From the NCBI GenBank assembly GCA_002134785.1, contig MBQZ01000018.1, positions 124,001 to 188,000 on the forward strand: 64,000 nt of DNA, read 5' to 3'. Made by a program: the position numbers and the translations under genes. The notes under the pieces are model-generated. The model did no database searches. It saw nothing but the letters and a program-made list of their open reading frames with translations, and had not been told where the DNA came from. Shown here piece after piece: positions 46,332-55,372 of the stretch. Each line of letters opens with the position of its first letter. The stretch's first letter is position 1. The DNA comes from Crenothrix sp. D3. Lineage in GTDB: Bacteria > Pseudomonadota > Gammaproteobacteria > Methylococcales > Methylomonadaceae.

Positions 46332-46745
46332 CTATTCTGTTGATGTTTGGTTAATAACAGTACGCAAGTCTCTTGCGACAACAGGGTCGGAAAGCAATTC
46401 AGCTATGGCTTGCTCTAATGATTCTTTGTCTTCGCAAACACATTTTTGTCCAGAAAAAAATATTGCACAAGGATAGCCAGTAGAAGATTGTGTCCACTCA
46501 GCTAAAGTATATGTTTCTTGTGAATATTCTAAAGAAATTGGATTTTTAGCGACAATATCCCAGCATTCATCATGAAATTGATTTGGGGGATTATAATTAT
46601 TAAGCTCAATAACCAACTTACCATCATAAGCCTTATTAAGTTGCCGATTTAACTCAGCAAATACAGTCTCTATTTCCTTATTATTTGCATCATATTGATT
46701 GACTAACTCCAAACCTTTATTCAGTGAATCCACAAAATTAATCAT
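46332..46745 (-). CDS. Hypothetical protein overlapping the EEP-family gene
   Basis: 137 aa, acidic, cytosolic in appearance, with no signal peptide or membrane segment. Notable elements are an N-terminal helix (FVDSLNKGLELVNQYDANNKEIETVFAELNRQLNK), a central beta-like region ending GYPCAIFFSGQKCVCEDKESLEQ, and a helical tail. Its start overlaps the end of the upstream endonuclease-like gene by 8 bp, so the two are translationally coupled and may form a functional pair. No family recognised. Confidence 0.72.
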   Translation of the reverse strand: MINFVDSLNKGLELVNQYDANNKEIETVFAELNRQLNKAYDGKLVIELNNYNPPNQFHDECWDIVAKNPISLEYSQETYTLAEWTQSSTGYPCAIFFSGQKCVCEDKESLEQAIAELLSDPVVARDLRTVINQTSTE

Positions 46746-47640
46746 GACTAATCTCTTTTTCTAATACGGAAATAATGGGTAAATGGTCAAATTTTTGTTT
46801 ATTATCCATCACCCGATTAAATAATTCAGGCGTGTTAATAATGCCTGTTGATATTTCGTTTAAATGCCAATCACCACCGCCGACAAAACACGCGGAAAAA
46901 ATCATTTGGTCAAAGGTATGCCAGCGTGTAATAGAACCACTCTTGTAATAATAACTACCGCAACGGTTTTTTATCGTTGCATCCTCGCCACGTTGATAGT
47001 GTTGTGTTTCGCCTAAATGTCGCCAAAACGGATTGTAAAGTAAGAAAGTGTTTTTCCTTGCCCTTGTTATATCGCGTGTCGCCTCTAAACCTGTTGTTAA
47101 AGAATCAGAAAATGGCTCATCGTTATAATCGCCTAATAAAATAACAGGTGCTACATCATCACTCTTTAAAATAGCACTCACTTCGTCGCGTAATCTAATG
47201 CCTAAATGCACTCTATCGAGGTTTTCAGTATGCAATCGACTTGCCCAATGTGAAATAAAAAACTGCACAGGCTTATCATAATTTTTTACGGCAACAATTA
47301 TTTTTTGCGCTATTTTGGCAGTGCTGGTTGCTTTAGAAACAGTAATATCTTGCGTCTCTAAAACTTGCAATTTGTCTTCCCGCACTAACACACAACTATC
47401 AAATGAAATGCGACTATATTTCTTCGCTAAATTAAACCAGCGAAAACCATTGATAATTGTGTTTTGTTCAAGATAATCAAAATAGCAGTCGTTTATTTCA
47501 CCTAAAGCAATGAAATCAGCTTGCCCATCGTTCACAAATCCTTCCACAACACGGCAAATGATATTGAGTTGTTCATCTGATGCGGGCGTATCACTTAATG
47601 GGGCTAAGCTGGTATTCCACCAAATTAACGTTAATTTCAT
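46738..47640 (-). CDS. Endonuclease/exonuclease/phosphatase (EEP) family protein
   Basis: 300 aa. EEP-fold motifs are visible: LIWWNTSL near the start, IALGEINDCYFDYL (metal-binding Glu), FFISHWASRLHTEN (N/H region), VILLGDYNDEPFSDSL (GDxND active site) and FDHLPIISVL (terminal Asp-His). It should be a metal-dependent phosphodiesterase acting on nucleic acid or a phospholipid-type substrate. It has no signal peptide, so it is cytoplasmic. It sits at the end of the parA-parB-phhB operon, 15 bp after phhB, and overlaps a 137-aa unknown gene. Confidence 0.82.
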   Translation of the reverse strand: MKLTLIWWNTSLAPLSDTPASDEQLNIICRVVEGFVNDGQADFIALGEINDCYFDYLEQNTIINGFRWFNLAKKYSRISFDSCVLVREDKLQVLETQDITVSKATSTAKIAQKIIVAVKNYDKPVQFFISHWASRLHTENLDRVHLGIRLRDEVSAILKSDDVAPVILLGDYNDEPFSDSLTTGLEATRDITRARKNTFLLYNPFWRHLGETQHYQRGEDATIKNRCGSYYYKSGSITRWHTFDQMIFSACFVGGGDWHLNEISTGIINTPELFNRVMDNKQKFDHLPIISVLEKEISHD

Positions 47641-47655
47641 TAAGCTGTTGCCGCC

Positions 47656-48036
47656 TTAACTTTTGATATAACTGAACCGCTGGTCATCGTTAGGCGTACC
47701 TTCAAAAACACCATTCGATTCTGCCGCTGCATCCCATAACACGACTTCTTCAATTTTTTTTGCAAGGGCAAAATCTTTTTCGGTAATGCCTTTGGCGGAA
47801 TGAGTGACTAATTTAACGATAACAAACGCGTAAGAAATACTCATATCGGGGTGATGCCATGCTTTTTCGGCTAAATGTCCGACCGTTGTCACGACCATGA
47901 GCGTGGCTTTCCAGCCGCTGGTTTTTATTTTGCGTCTAATCCAGCCGTCTTGATATGTCCAATTGGGCAACTCGTCTTTTAAGCGTTGTTCAATTTCTTC
48001 ATCGCTGAAGGCGGTCGGGTGTGAATGTTCTGACAT
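47656..48036 (-). CDS. phhB: Pterin-4a-carbinolamine dehydratase
   Basis: 126 aa. Motifs LPNWTYQDGWIRRKIK, GHLAEKAWHHPDMSISYAFVIVKLVTHSAKGITEKDFALAKKIEE are diagnostic of PCD/DCoH, including the HHP triad. It dehydrates 4a-hydroxytetrahydropterin to recycle the cofactor of aromatic amino acid hydroxylases; in many bacteria it may serve a wider pterin role. It follows parB by 5 bp. No phenylalanine hydroxylase gene is in the window. Confidence 0.93.
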   Translation of the reverse strand: MSEHSHPTAFSDEEIEQRLKDELPNWTYQDGWIRRKIKTSGWKATLMVVTTVGHLAEKAWHHPDMSISYAFVIVKLVTHSAKGITEKDFALAKKIEEVVLWDAAAESNGVFEGTPNDDQRFSYIKS

Positions 48037-48041
48037 GACGT

Positions 48042-48908
48042 TTATACCTCAGTAGCGGTTGATTTAATCTGCTCAATAATGCCATCCAATTCTTCTAAAC
48101 TGGAATAAGCAATGACTAATTTCCCTGTGCCATTTTCTTTGTGGTCGATGGATACTTTCGCGCCCAATTTTGCCGTTAAATCTTCTTGTAGACGGCGTGT
48201 GTCATGGTCTATCACTTTTACATTGGGTGGTTTTGGTGCTTCTTGTGCTTCTTTCACTAAGCGTTCAGTTGCTCTAACCGTTAAACCGTCTTTGACTGTT
48301 TTACGCGCGATGTCTACTTGCTTAACCCCTTCCAAGGATAACAAGGCGCGGGCGTGTCCCATGTCTATCTGCTTATTAACTAAGAGCGTTTTTACTTCGA
48401 CGTGTAAATCTAGCAGTCTTAATAAATTAGTCACTGTGGCGCGAGATTTGCCAATTGCATCCGCAATTTGTTGATGCGTCATGGCGAACTCTTCGAGTAA
48501 GCGTTTTAACGCATCGGCTTCTTCTAACGGATTCAAATCTTCGCGTTGAATATTTTCAATCAGCGCGATTGACATCGCACTGGAATCATCAATGGTTTTA
48601 ATGACCACAGGCACTTCGGCTAAGCCTGCCAATTGTGCGGCTCGCCACCGCCGTTCACCCGCGACAATTTCATATTGATACGGCGCGAGCAGGCGCACGA
48701 CTATTGGCTGAATAATGCCTTGAGCTTTAATCGAATTAGCTAAATCTTGTAGTTTTTCAGGATTAATATCTTTGCGTGGTTGGTATTTGCCGCGCTGTAA
48801 ATACTCGATAGGCAGTGTTTCCAGTGTATGCGGTTTATGTTCTTTAGTAGACACATCGCCTAATAAAGCATCTAGCCCTCGTCCTAAGCCCCGTTTTTTT
48901 ACATTCAT
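48042..48908 (-). CDS. parB: Chromosome-partitioning protein ParB (Spo0J)
   Basis: 288 aa. The N-terminal ParA-contact motif KKRGLGRGLDALLGDVS is followed by the CTPase/ParB domain (LQRGKYQPRKDINPEKLQ, IVAGERRWRAAQLAG with the GERRxRA box, ALIENIQREDLNPLEEA), a helix-turn-helix (MTHQQIADAIGKSRATVTNLLRLL) and a C-terminal dimerisation domain. It binds parS and spreads along DNA. Its ATG overlaps the stop of the preceding 85-aa gene by 4 bp. I did not spot a canonical parS (TGTTTCACGTGAAACA) in the window. Confidence 0.96.
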   Translation of the reverse strand: MNVKKRGLGRGLDALLGDVSTKEHKPHTLETLPIEYLQRGKYQPRKDINPEKLQDLANSIKAQGIIQPIVVRLLAPYQYEIVAGERRWRAAQLAGLAEVPVVIKTIDDSSAMSIALIENIQREDLNPLEEADALKRLLEEFAMTHQQIADAIGKSRATVTNLLRLLDLHVEVKTLLVNKQIDMGHARALLSLEGVKQVDIARKTVKDGLTVRATERLVKEAQEAPKPPNVKVIDHDTRRLQEDLTAKLGAKVSIDHKENGTGKLVIAYSSLEELDGIIEQIKSTATEV

Positions 48909-49162
48909 CGTGTTGGTTTCTCTATGTTGAGATGCTGAACCAGTGCTTCAAAGTCCTCTAGCATCTCTTTCAGTGCTTCGACTTCTTTAATCAGATTGGC
49001 GTTTTCTTTTTGTATGGCTTTCATCAATGCGACTGCCGATATAATCGCATCATCATCGCTAGACTGAGTTTTAGCGCGTGGTACGATGCTAGAGACAGGC
49101 GAAGAAACATCCACTAACAACGCTTCCAGCCCACGCCCTAAACCCCGTTTTTGCGCGGTCAT
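48905..49162 (-). CDS. 85-aa protein with a ParB-like N-terminal ParA-contact motif and coiled coil
   Basis: The protein begins MTAQKRGLGRGLEALLVDVS, nearly the same as the ParB N-terminus (KKRGLGRGLDALLGDVS). It then has a short Ser-rich linker and a coiled-coil segment (LMKAIQKENANLIKEVEALKEMLEDFEALVQHLN). It lacks the ParB CTPase, HTH and dimerisation domains. It overlaps both parA (upstream) and parB (downstream) by 4 bp as ATGA junctions, so all three are made together. In ParB this N-terminal motif stimulates ParA ATPase, so this could be a ParA-binding regulator or adaptor. That function is inference. Confidence 0.85.
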   Translation of the reverse strand: MTAQKRGLGRGLEALLVDVSSPVSSIVPRAKTQSSDDDAIISAVALMKAIQKENANLIKEVEALKEMLEDFEALVQHLNIEKPTR

Positions 49163-49926
49163 GGATTTTCTTTTCTAATCATTTCACCGACTAAGGCAAT
49201 ATACGCTAATGCCCCGCGTGAGGATTTATCGTAGCTTATGACGGGCAAACCATGACTAGGGGCTTCGGCTAAACGTATATTTCTGGGAATACAGGTACGA
49301 AACACTTTGTCACCAAAATAGCGTAATAATTGTTCAGACACGTCTTTGGTTAAGCGATTTCTGTCATCGTACATAGTGCGCAAAATGCCTTCCAAATGTA
49401 AGGTTGGATTCACGGTATCCTGAATATTTTTCAGCGTCGTCATTAATGCTGACAAACCTTCTAGCGCGTAATACTCGCATTGCATCGGTATCAACAAACT
49501 GTCCGCTGCTACCATTGCATTAAGCGTCAGCATATTTAATGAGGGTGGGCAGTCAATCAGAATAAAATCGTAATTAGCTTTTATTGGCAGCAAGGCATCC
49601 GCTAAACGTTGTTCTTTACGATCTGCCTGCATTAATTCCACTTCGGCAGCGGTTAAGTCTGAATTACCCGCAATCACTGAAAAGCCAATATTAGGTAGCT
49701 CAATAATGGTTTCGCTGACGGGTACAGTCGCCATTAACAGTTCATAACTAGAATGTTGAATATCATGTTTATCAACGCCACAGCCCATTGCCGCATTCCC
49801 TTGTGGATCAAGGTCTACTAGCAAGATGCGCCGCTTAGCCGCAGCCAGAGAAGCTGCCAAATTCACACTGGTTGTTGTTTTTCCTACGCCACCTTTTTGA
49901 TTGGTGACGGCAATGATTTTTCCCAC
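49159..49926 (-). CDS. parA: Chromosome-partitioning ATPase ParA (Soj)
   Basis: 255 aa deviant-Walker ATPase: IIAVTNQKGGVGKTTTSVNLA with the signature lysine, LLVDLDPQGNAAMG (A') and FILIDCPPSLNMLTLNA (Walker B). Length and lack of an N-terminal HTH mark it as a chromosomal Soj-type ParA. It moves ParB-parS complexes over the nucleoid. It is the first gene of a compact operon parA / 85-aa / parB / phhB / EEP / unknown. rsmG/mnmG, common neighbours elsewhere, are absent. Confidence 0.96.
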   Translation of the reverse strand: MGKIIAVTNQKGGVGKTTTSVNLAASLAAAKRRILLVDLDPQGNAAMGCGVDKHDIQHSSYELLMATVPVSETIIELPNIGFSVIAGNSDLTAAEVELMQADRKEQRLADALLPIKANYDFILIDCPPSLNMLTLNAMVAADSLLIPMQCEYYALEGLSALMTTLKNIQDTVNPTLHLEGILRTMYDDRNRLTKDVSEQLLRYFGDKVFRTCIPRNIRLAEAPSHGLPVISYDKSSRGALAYIALVGEMIRKENP

Positions 49927-49981
49927 GTTTTTTCCTCAGCTATTACTTTGATAGTAGCCATTATATTCTTTTTAGAAAACT

Positions 49982-52123
49982 CTAGTCATTGATAGCATCA
50001 ACTTTATGCTGTAACGCCGCTCTGACACAGCGCAAAACATCGTAACTGTAAGTTCCTTCAAAGTAGTCATAGATAGGTTTTAGCATCGTTTGTTGCTCTT
50101 CTGGCAGATTCAATAGACTGGTTTCTATTTGCTTGATTTCTTGTTCAGTTACGTCAATTACATCGGTTAATATCAGCAAACCTTGTGCGATAGCCTCGCT
50201 CAAATGGGTGTAAACCGTGGAGGATTTTAAGGCTCTTTTTTCAGCAATTTTTTGTACCGTTAATCCCAATCTGAATAATCGTATTGATTCAGCAGCGGTG
50301 TCGGATAAATCGTTATCCTCACCAAAAAACTCCCGAATAATGACTAAAAACTTCTCGCCGTATAAGTCTAATTTGCGTTGCCCTACGCCTGATAATTGCG
50401 CCATTTTCTCTAAGGTCGTCGGTTTGTGTTCCATCATTTCCATGAGCGTGGCATCGTGAAAAATCACATAAGGTGGCACTTCTTGAGCATCAGCAATTTC
50501 ACGACGTTTAGCGCGTAGCGTGTCCCATAACAGCGCGTTACTGTCATCACGACTACGCGCAATACCTGCGATTTTCTTATCGCGTTTGATTTTTTCCTGC
50601 TTAATATCTTTGCGTAAAATCAATTGCTGTTCACCGCGCAAAATTGGGCGACTGGCTTCAATCAGATTTAACACGCCAAAATGTTCAAAATTAATGGCAA
50701 CCAAACCACGCGCCACTAATTGCCGAAACACCGAATGCCATTGTTGTTCATCCACGGCTTTACCGATACCAAACGTGGAGATTTGGTGATGATTCGCGCT
50801 GACAATCCGTTCGTTTTGTTTGCCTTGCAACACATCAATTAAATAAGCCACACCATAACGTGAGCCTGTGCGGTAAATACACGATAGAGCTTGCTGCGCG
50901 GCGATTGTGCCATCCCACGTCTGCACAGGTTCTAAGCAAGTGTCGCAATTACCGCAAGGTTGCTCAAGCACATCACCAAAATAGCCCAGTAGCGTTTGTC
51001 GCCGACAATGCACTTGCTCACAGAGTGCCAACATGGCATCGAGTTTATGTAATTCCAGACGTTTATGCGTTTCATCGGCATCCGAACCTGCCAACATTCG
51101 TTTTAACATCACCACATCTTGCAAGCCGTAAACCATCCACGCATCGGCTGGTAAACCATCACGTCCTGCTCTACCCGTTTCTTGATAATAGGCTTCGACA
51201 CTTTTCGGTAAATCCAAATGGGCAACAAAACGCACATTGGGTTTATCAATCCCCATACCAAACGCAATGGTAGCCACGATAACGACGCTCTCTTGCCGTA
51301 AAAATTGCTGTTGATGCTGTTGTCGGTCATTACTATTCATACCTGCATGGTAGGGCAAAGCGTTAATGCCTTGCGTGCGTAGCCATTGTGCGGTTTCTTC
51401 GACTTTTTTCCGCGATAAACAATAAATAATACCTGCGTCGCCGTCATGTTGGTGACGGATAAACGCCAGTAATTGCTGCCGAGGATTTTGTTTTTGAACG
51501 ATGGCATAACGAATATTGGGACGGTCAAAACCGCTCAAATACAGTGGCGCGTGTTCCAGTTTTAAACGAACAATAATTTCTTGACGGGTACGTTCGTCTG
51601 CCGTTGCGGTTAAGGCGATACGCGGAATAGTCGGAAACCGTTCATGCAGTATCGACAGTTGTAAATAATCTGCCCGAAAATCATGCCCCCATTGTGAAAC
51701 ACAATGGGCTTCATCAATAGCAAACAGCGACACTTTTATACGGTTGAATAAGTCTAAGGTACGCGGCGCAGATAGCCGTTCAGGTGCGATATACAACAAA
51801 TCCAGTTCATTATTAACGAGTTGCTGCTCAATCCCCCGCGCTTGTTCCATCGTCAACGTGGAATTAAGAAACGCCGCTTTCACACCCAATTGCAACAACG
51901 CATCAACTTGATCCTGCATCAATGCAATCAGCGGTGAAATCACAATACCTACGCCGTCCCGCACTAAGGCAGGGATTTGATAACACAACGACTTACCACC
52001 ACCCGTTGGCATTAACACCAAGGCATCCTGCCCCGCTATAACGTGTTCAATGACCGCTTGCTGTTGCCCACGAAAACTATCGTAGCCAAAAACTGTTTTT
52101 AATACATCGAGGGGCTGGTTCAT
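49982..52123 (-). CDS. recQ: ATP-dependent DNA helicase RecQ
   Basis: 713 aa, longer than E. coli RecQ (about 610). SF2 core: [18 protein letters not shown] (motif 0), [17 protein letters not shown] (motif I), [17 protein letters not shown] (DEAH and aromatic loop), [12 protein letters not shown] (III), [17 protein letters not shown] (V) and [15 protein letters not shown] (VI). The Zn-binding RQC cysteines appear in CGNCDTC. An HRDC domain ([20 protein letters not shown]) is present. The extra C-terminal part includes a helix-turn-helix ([25 protein letters not shown]), as in some longer RecQ forms. It acts in recombination and fork repair. Confidence 0.96.
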   Translation of the reverse strand: MNQPLDVLKTVFGYDSFRGQQQAVIEHVIAGQDALVLMPTGGGKSLCYQIPALVRDGVGIVISPLIALMQDQVDALLQLGVKAAFLNSTLTMEQARGIEQQLVNNELDLLYIAPERLSAPRTLDLFNRIKVSLFAIDEAHCVSQWGHDFRADYLQLSILHERFPTIPRIALTATADERTRQEIIVRLKLEHAPLYLSGFDRPNIRYAIVQKQNPRQQLLAFIRHQHDGDAGIIYCLSRKKVEETAQWLRTQGINALPYHAGMNSNDRQQHQQQFLRQESVVIVATIAFGMGIDKPNVRFVAHLDLPKSVEAYYQETGRAGRDGLPADAWMVYGLQDVVMLKRMLAGSDADETHKRLELHKLDAMLALCEQVHCRRQTLLGYFGDVLEQPCGNCDTCLEPVQTWDGTIAAQQALSCIYRTGSRYGVAYLIDVLQGKQNERIVSANHHQISTFGIGKAVDEQQWHSVFRQLVARGLVAINFEHFGVLNLIEASRPILRGEQQLILRKDIKQEKIKRDKKIAGIARSRDDSNALLWDTLRAKRREIADAQEVPPYVIFHDATLMEMMEHKPTTLEKMAQLSGVGQRKLDLYGEKFLVIIREFFGEDNDLSDTAAESIRLFRLGLTVQKIAEKRALKSSTVYTHLSEAIAQGLLILTDVIDVTEQEIKQIETSLLNLPEEQQTMLKPIYDYFEGTYSYDVLRCVRAALQHKVDAIND

Positions 52124-52208
52124 TTACTGATTAGAATGGCGACGAGAATGCGGCGATTATATCAGGACTGGACACGCGATGACTTTTACAAGCAACTGCT
52201 TGAATACA

Positions 52209-52250
52209 GGTTGACATCCTCCCCAGCACAAACCAAGGTTTGTACTCCAG
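52209..52250. other. Possible IS200/IS605-type end remnant
   Basis: GGTTGACATCCTCCCC followed by a small hairpin (ACAAACCAAGGTTTGT) resembles the conserved GACATCCTCCCC boundary found at ends of IS605/tnpB elements. No tnpA or tnpB lies nearby. It is probably a relic or a dispersed element in the 234-bp gap between recQ and the Gly/Tyr-rich gene. Confidence 0.4.
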
Positions 52251-52357
52251 CGTAGCGAAAATCCTAATATTCAAGTTGTGTTTTTATATAAACTAACTCA
52301 TATTATCTTTTCGCCGAATCAGATTTAGAAGCCTGCTAATGCAGGATGGAAGTTATT

Positions 52358-52816
52358 ATGAAACAGATTACATTAATATGTTTTGTTCTTGCCTTGATTG
52401 CCAGCAACTCAACATGGGCGAGAGGGTACTATGGCAATCACTACGGTGGTAATTGGGGCAGAAACTGGGGTGGGCATTATGGTGGAGGCTATTATGGTCG
52501 TGGTGGCTACTACAACTACAATGGTATAGGTTTAGGGCTAGGGCTAGGACTAGGACTAGGTTATGGTCTCGGCTATGGTTTAGGCGGCTATTATGGCAAT
52601 AATTACAACTCGCCTTATTATGGCTATCCATCCACTACTATCGTCACCGTACCCGCAACACCCCCAGTTTACATTCAGCAAGCTGCCCCTGTTGTCCAAC
52701 AATATCCAGCGGGTTACTGGTATTATTGCAACAATCCGCAAGGCTATTACCCATACATCAAACAATGCCAAAATGGTTGGCAACAAGTTTCACCCACACC
52801 ACCAGCACCTCGTTAA
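52358..52816 (+). CDS. Exported Gly/Tyr-rich low-complexity protein
   Basis: 152 aa from the ATG at 52358, where the signal peptide MKQITLICFVLALIASNSTWA begins. The mature part starts with RGYYGNHYGGNWGRNW-type repeats, then a (GL)n run (GIGLGLGLGLGLGYGLGYGLGGYYG), a Pro/Val segment, and a conserved-looking C-terminus, YWYYCNNPQGYYPYIKQCQNGWQQVSP, with two cysteines. Such proteins are common, poorly defined envelope proteins of Proteobacteria. The GGA-containing stretch upstream is an acceptable ribosome-binding site. It is followed after 11 bp by a glycine-zipper lipoprotein gene, probably in one operon. Confidence 0.78.
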   Translation: MKQITLICFVLALIASNSTWARGYYGNHYGGNWGRNWGGHYGGGYYGRGGYYNYNGIGLGLGLGLGLGYGLGYGLGGYYGNNYNSPYYGYPSTTIVTVPATPPVYIQQAAPVVQQYPAGYWYYCNNPQGYYPYIKQCQNGWQQVSPTPPAPR

Positions 52817-52827
52817 GGAGTCGCAAT

Positions 52828-53355
52828 ATGTCACGTTTTTCTATCGTGCTTTCAAGTACAGTTATATTGGCAGTCACCAGTTGTGCTGTTGTACCAACTG
52901 GATCTAGTGTCGTGGTATTACCCGGAACTGGCATTTCTTTCGACAAATTTCGTAACGATGATGTCAATTGTCAACAATTTGCCTCTTATCAGCTTGATGG
53001 TACTACCGCGAATGACGCAGCAATAAGCAGTGGCATCATTAGTGCAATCATCGGTTCAGCGTTAGGCGCGGCAGCAGGTGCTATTATCGGAGGAGGCAAT
53101 GGTGCAATCATTGGTGCAGGTAGTGGTTTGTTGGCAGGCAGCTTAATGGGTACCAGTGCTGCCAGCGGTTCTATGTCTGAGGTGCAACAACGCTATGACG
53201 GAGCTTATATTCAATGTATGTATGCGAAAGGTCATCAAGTGCCTGTGTCAGGACAATTTTTCGGTGTAACCTCTCAGCCAACCGCACCATCAACTGCCAA
53301 TATTCCACCGCCACCCGCTGGTTTACCGCCACCGCCGCCAGCTTATTCAAAATAA
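52828..53355 (+). CDS. Glycine-zipper lipoprotein
   Basis: 175 aa from the ATG at 52828, preceded by AAGGAG; the ORF-track start lies inside the upstream gene. The signal MSRFSIVLSSTVILAVTSC ends in a lipobox. The centre has a glycine-zipper segment (SGIISAIIGSALGAAAGAIIGGGNGAIIGAGSGLLAGSLMG) expected to insert in a membrane. Then comes a short conserved region (VQQRYDGAYIQCMYAKGHQVP) typical of YMGG/OmpA-zipper lipoproteins, and a poly-Pro tail (PPPPAGLPPPPPAYSK). It is likely an outer-membrane lipoprotein acting with the preceding Gly/Tyr-rich protein. Confidence 0.85.
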   Translation: MSRFSIVLSSTVILAVTSCAVVPTGSSVVVLPGTGISFDKFRNDDVNCQQFASYQLDGTTANDAAISSGIISAIIGSALGAAAGAIIGGGNGAIIGAGSGLLAGSLMGTSAASGSMSEVQQRYDGAYIQCMYAKGHQVPVSGQFFGVTSQPTAPSTANIPPPPAGLPPPPPAYSK

Positions 53356-53386
53356 AGAAAAACTACGCGATGTTAATCATCTTAAT

Positions 53387-53524
53387 TTAAAAGTCATTGC
53401 CAATAACTAAATCAATAACAACATCGACGCGCTGTTCTTCAACGCCTGTTTCTGTATTACGCAGAATTAAATAATGCGTAGTCTTTTTACTGTAATCTTT
53501 ATTTTGCAAAGACAAACTGATGTG
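53387..53524 (-). pseudogene. Orphan 45-codon C-terminal coding fragment
   Basis: The minus strand reads HISLSLQNKDYSKKTTHYLI and continues through LRNTETGVEEQRVDVVIDLV to a stop after IGNDF. An in-frame TGA stands immediately before the His and there is no start codon, so only the tail of a former gene remains. The sequence looks like a real beta-rich protein end, but I cannot name the family. It lies between the glycine-zipper lipoprotein and yicC. Confidence 0.4.
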
Positions 53525-53564
53525 TCAACACTTTTCAGGAAATGAGGTGACACGATGTAAAACA

Positions 53565-54431
53565 TCACTCTATGTTTTGTATCTGTTCACGCATTTGCTC
53601 AATCAGCACTTTAAGTTCAATCGCTATTTGTGAGATTTGAGTATCGACGGATTTTGAGCCTAGGGTATTGGCTTCACGGTTCAGTTCCTGCATTAAAAAA
53701 TCTAATCGTTTACCTGCTGGTTCTTCTTCATTGAGTACGCGTAAGACTTCTTTAGCATGGGTAGTTAAGCGATCTAATTCTTCAGAGACATCGAGTTTTT
53801 GTATTAAAAATAGGAGTTCTTGCTCTAAACGATCAAAATCAGGCTGAGCAACTAATTCAACAACTTTATCTTTCAGTTTGTTGCGTATTTGTAGCATAAC
53901 GGCAGGTATGCGTTGACTAGCAGTGGCAGCAAATTCATGTACTTTTTGACAGCGACTTTCGACCAATAATTTTAGTTGCGCTCCTTCTCTGGCGCGAACG
54001 ATTAATAAGTCACCTACCGTTTGTTTTACTAGCTGCGTCACGCCTTCATTGAGTTTAGTTTTGTCAGTGCTTGGCTCTTGTAAAATACCTGGGAAAGCCA
54101 GTACATCTAAAGCTGAAAAGGGCTGTGGTGTCATCATGCGTATTTCAATTTGTTCAGTCGCGGCGAGCAGAACAGCCAGCGCGTCATGGTTAACGATAAA
54201 ACCTTGCCCCTGTTTCGCAGGTTTTTTATAGCTAATTGAACATTCAAGTTTGCCGCGTTTAATGTGCGCACTCAGTAAGGCACGCAAATCGGTTTCCATA
54301 AAGCGTAAGGCTTCAGGTAATTTTAAACTGACATCACTGTAGCGGTGATTTACTGAGCGTATTTCACAGTTGATGGTTAAATCGCTTATTTCTGCCTCAT
54401 TACAGGCATAAGCAGTCATACTTTTTATCAT
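53565..54431 (-). CDS. yicC: YicC-family endoribonuclease
   Basis: 288 aa. The start MIKSMTAYACNEAEISDLTINCEIRSVNHRYSDVSLKLPE and the C-terminal block GKRLDFLMQELNREANTLGSKSVDTQISQIAIELKVLIEQMREQIQNIE are the two conserved YicC/DUF1732 regions, including the metal-binding HR and E-rich motifs. YicC proteins cleave RNA and influence small-RNA turnover. The gene is divergent from rph, an arrangement often seen in Gammaproteobacteria. Confidence 0.95.
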   Translation of the reverse strand: MIKSMTAYACNEAEISDLTINCEIRSVNHRYSDVSLKLPEALRFMETDLRALLSAHIKRGKLECSISYKKPAKQGQGFIVNHDALAVLLAATEQIEIRMMTPQPFSALDVLAFPGILQEPSTDKTKLNEGVTQLVKQTVGDLLIVRAREGAQLKLLVESRCQKVHEFAATASQRIPAVMLQIRNKLKDKVVELVAQPDFDRLEQELLFLIQKLDVSEELDRLTTHAKEVLRVLNEEEPAGKRLDFLMQELNREANTLGSKSVDTQISQIAIELKVLIEQMREQIQNIE

Positions 54432-54555
54432 GTTTCACCTAGAGAGTCGTGATATGTTGAGCAACAGGGCATTATAGCCCAGTAGTGAATGACGTGAGAT
54501 GCAGTTATTAGAAGTTCAGGTATACTGCTCAGTTTTTCATTTTAACGGAACATTC

Positions 54556-55278
54556 ATGAGACCTAGCGGACGCAACCCAGATCAACTAAGAGAGATAAAA
54601 TTTACCTGCAATTTCACCAAGCACGCAGAAGGCTCAGTGTTAGTTGAATTTGGTGACACGCGGGTATTGTGTACCGCCAGTGTTGATAAATCCGTACCTC
54701 GATTTTTAAAAGGCAAAGGTGAAGGCTGGATTACGGCTGAATACGGAATGTTGCCACGTTCTACGCATAGCCGTATGAACCGTGAAGCCAGTCATGGCAA
54801 ACAAGGCGGACGTACCTTAGAAATTCAACGCTTAATTGGTCGTTCATTACGCGCAGCAGTGGATTTAAAAGCATTAGGCGAGCATACCATTACCATTGAT
54901 TGTGATGTCTTACAAGCCGATGGTGGTACACGCACTGCCGCCATTACGGGTGGTTTTGTCGCCTTATCACTCGCAGTACAAAAAATGATTAAACGCAAAC
55001 AAATCAAATCTAGCCCATTACATGGGCAAATAGCCTCGGTTTCAGTGGGTATTTATGAGGGTGTTCCCGTATTAGATATGGATTATGCGGAAGACTGCCA
55101 AGCAGAAACTGATATGAATGTCGTCATGAATGATGCCGCTGCTTTTATTGAAATTCAAGGCACAGCAGAAGGTCATGCGTTTAGAAAAGATGAATTAGAT
55201 GCCATGTTAGAACTCGCCAGCGTGGGTATTAAGCAATTACTGGAAAAACAACGTGTAGCCTTAGAAAATGCTCAGTAA
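54556..55278 (+). CDS. rph: Ribonuclease PH
   Basis: 240 aa from ATG at 54556 (ACGGAA upstream), giving the canonical N-terminus [39 protein letters not shown]. Motifs [45 protein letters not shown] and [17 protein letters not shown] are intact. It is a phosphate-dependent 3'-5' exoribonuclease that trims tRNA 3' ends. The ORF-track start 19 codons upstream is not supported by the family. Confidence 0.96.
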   Translation: MRPSGRNPDQLREIKFTCNFTKHAEGSVLVEFGDTRVLCTASVDKSVPRFLKGKGEGWITAEYGMLPRSTHSRMNREASHGKQGGRTLEIQRLIGRSLRAAVDLKALGEHTITIDCDVLQADGGTRTAAITGGFVALSLAVQKMIKRKQIKSSPLHGQIASVSVGIYEGVPVLDMDYAEDCQAETDMNVVMNDAAAFIEIQGTAEGHAFRKDELDAMLELASVGIKQLLEKQRVALENAQ

Positions 55279-55372
55279 CCGCTGTTAAAATCTCAAACTT
55301 CTCTTATTTAATAAGCGTAAAATCAGCAACGCATTACTGCAACAACCCTAAAATAAAAACTACGGAGTCGTT

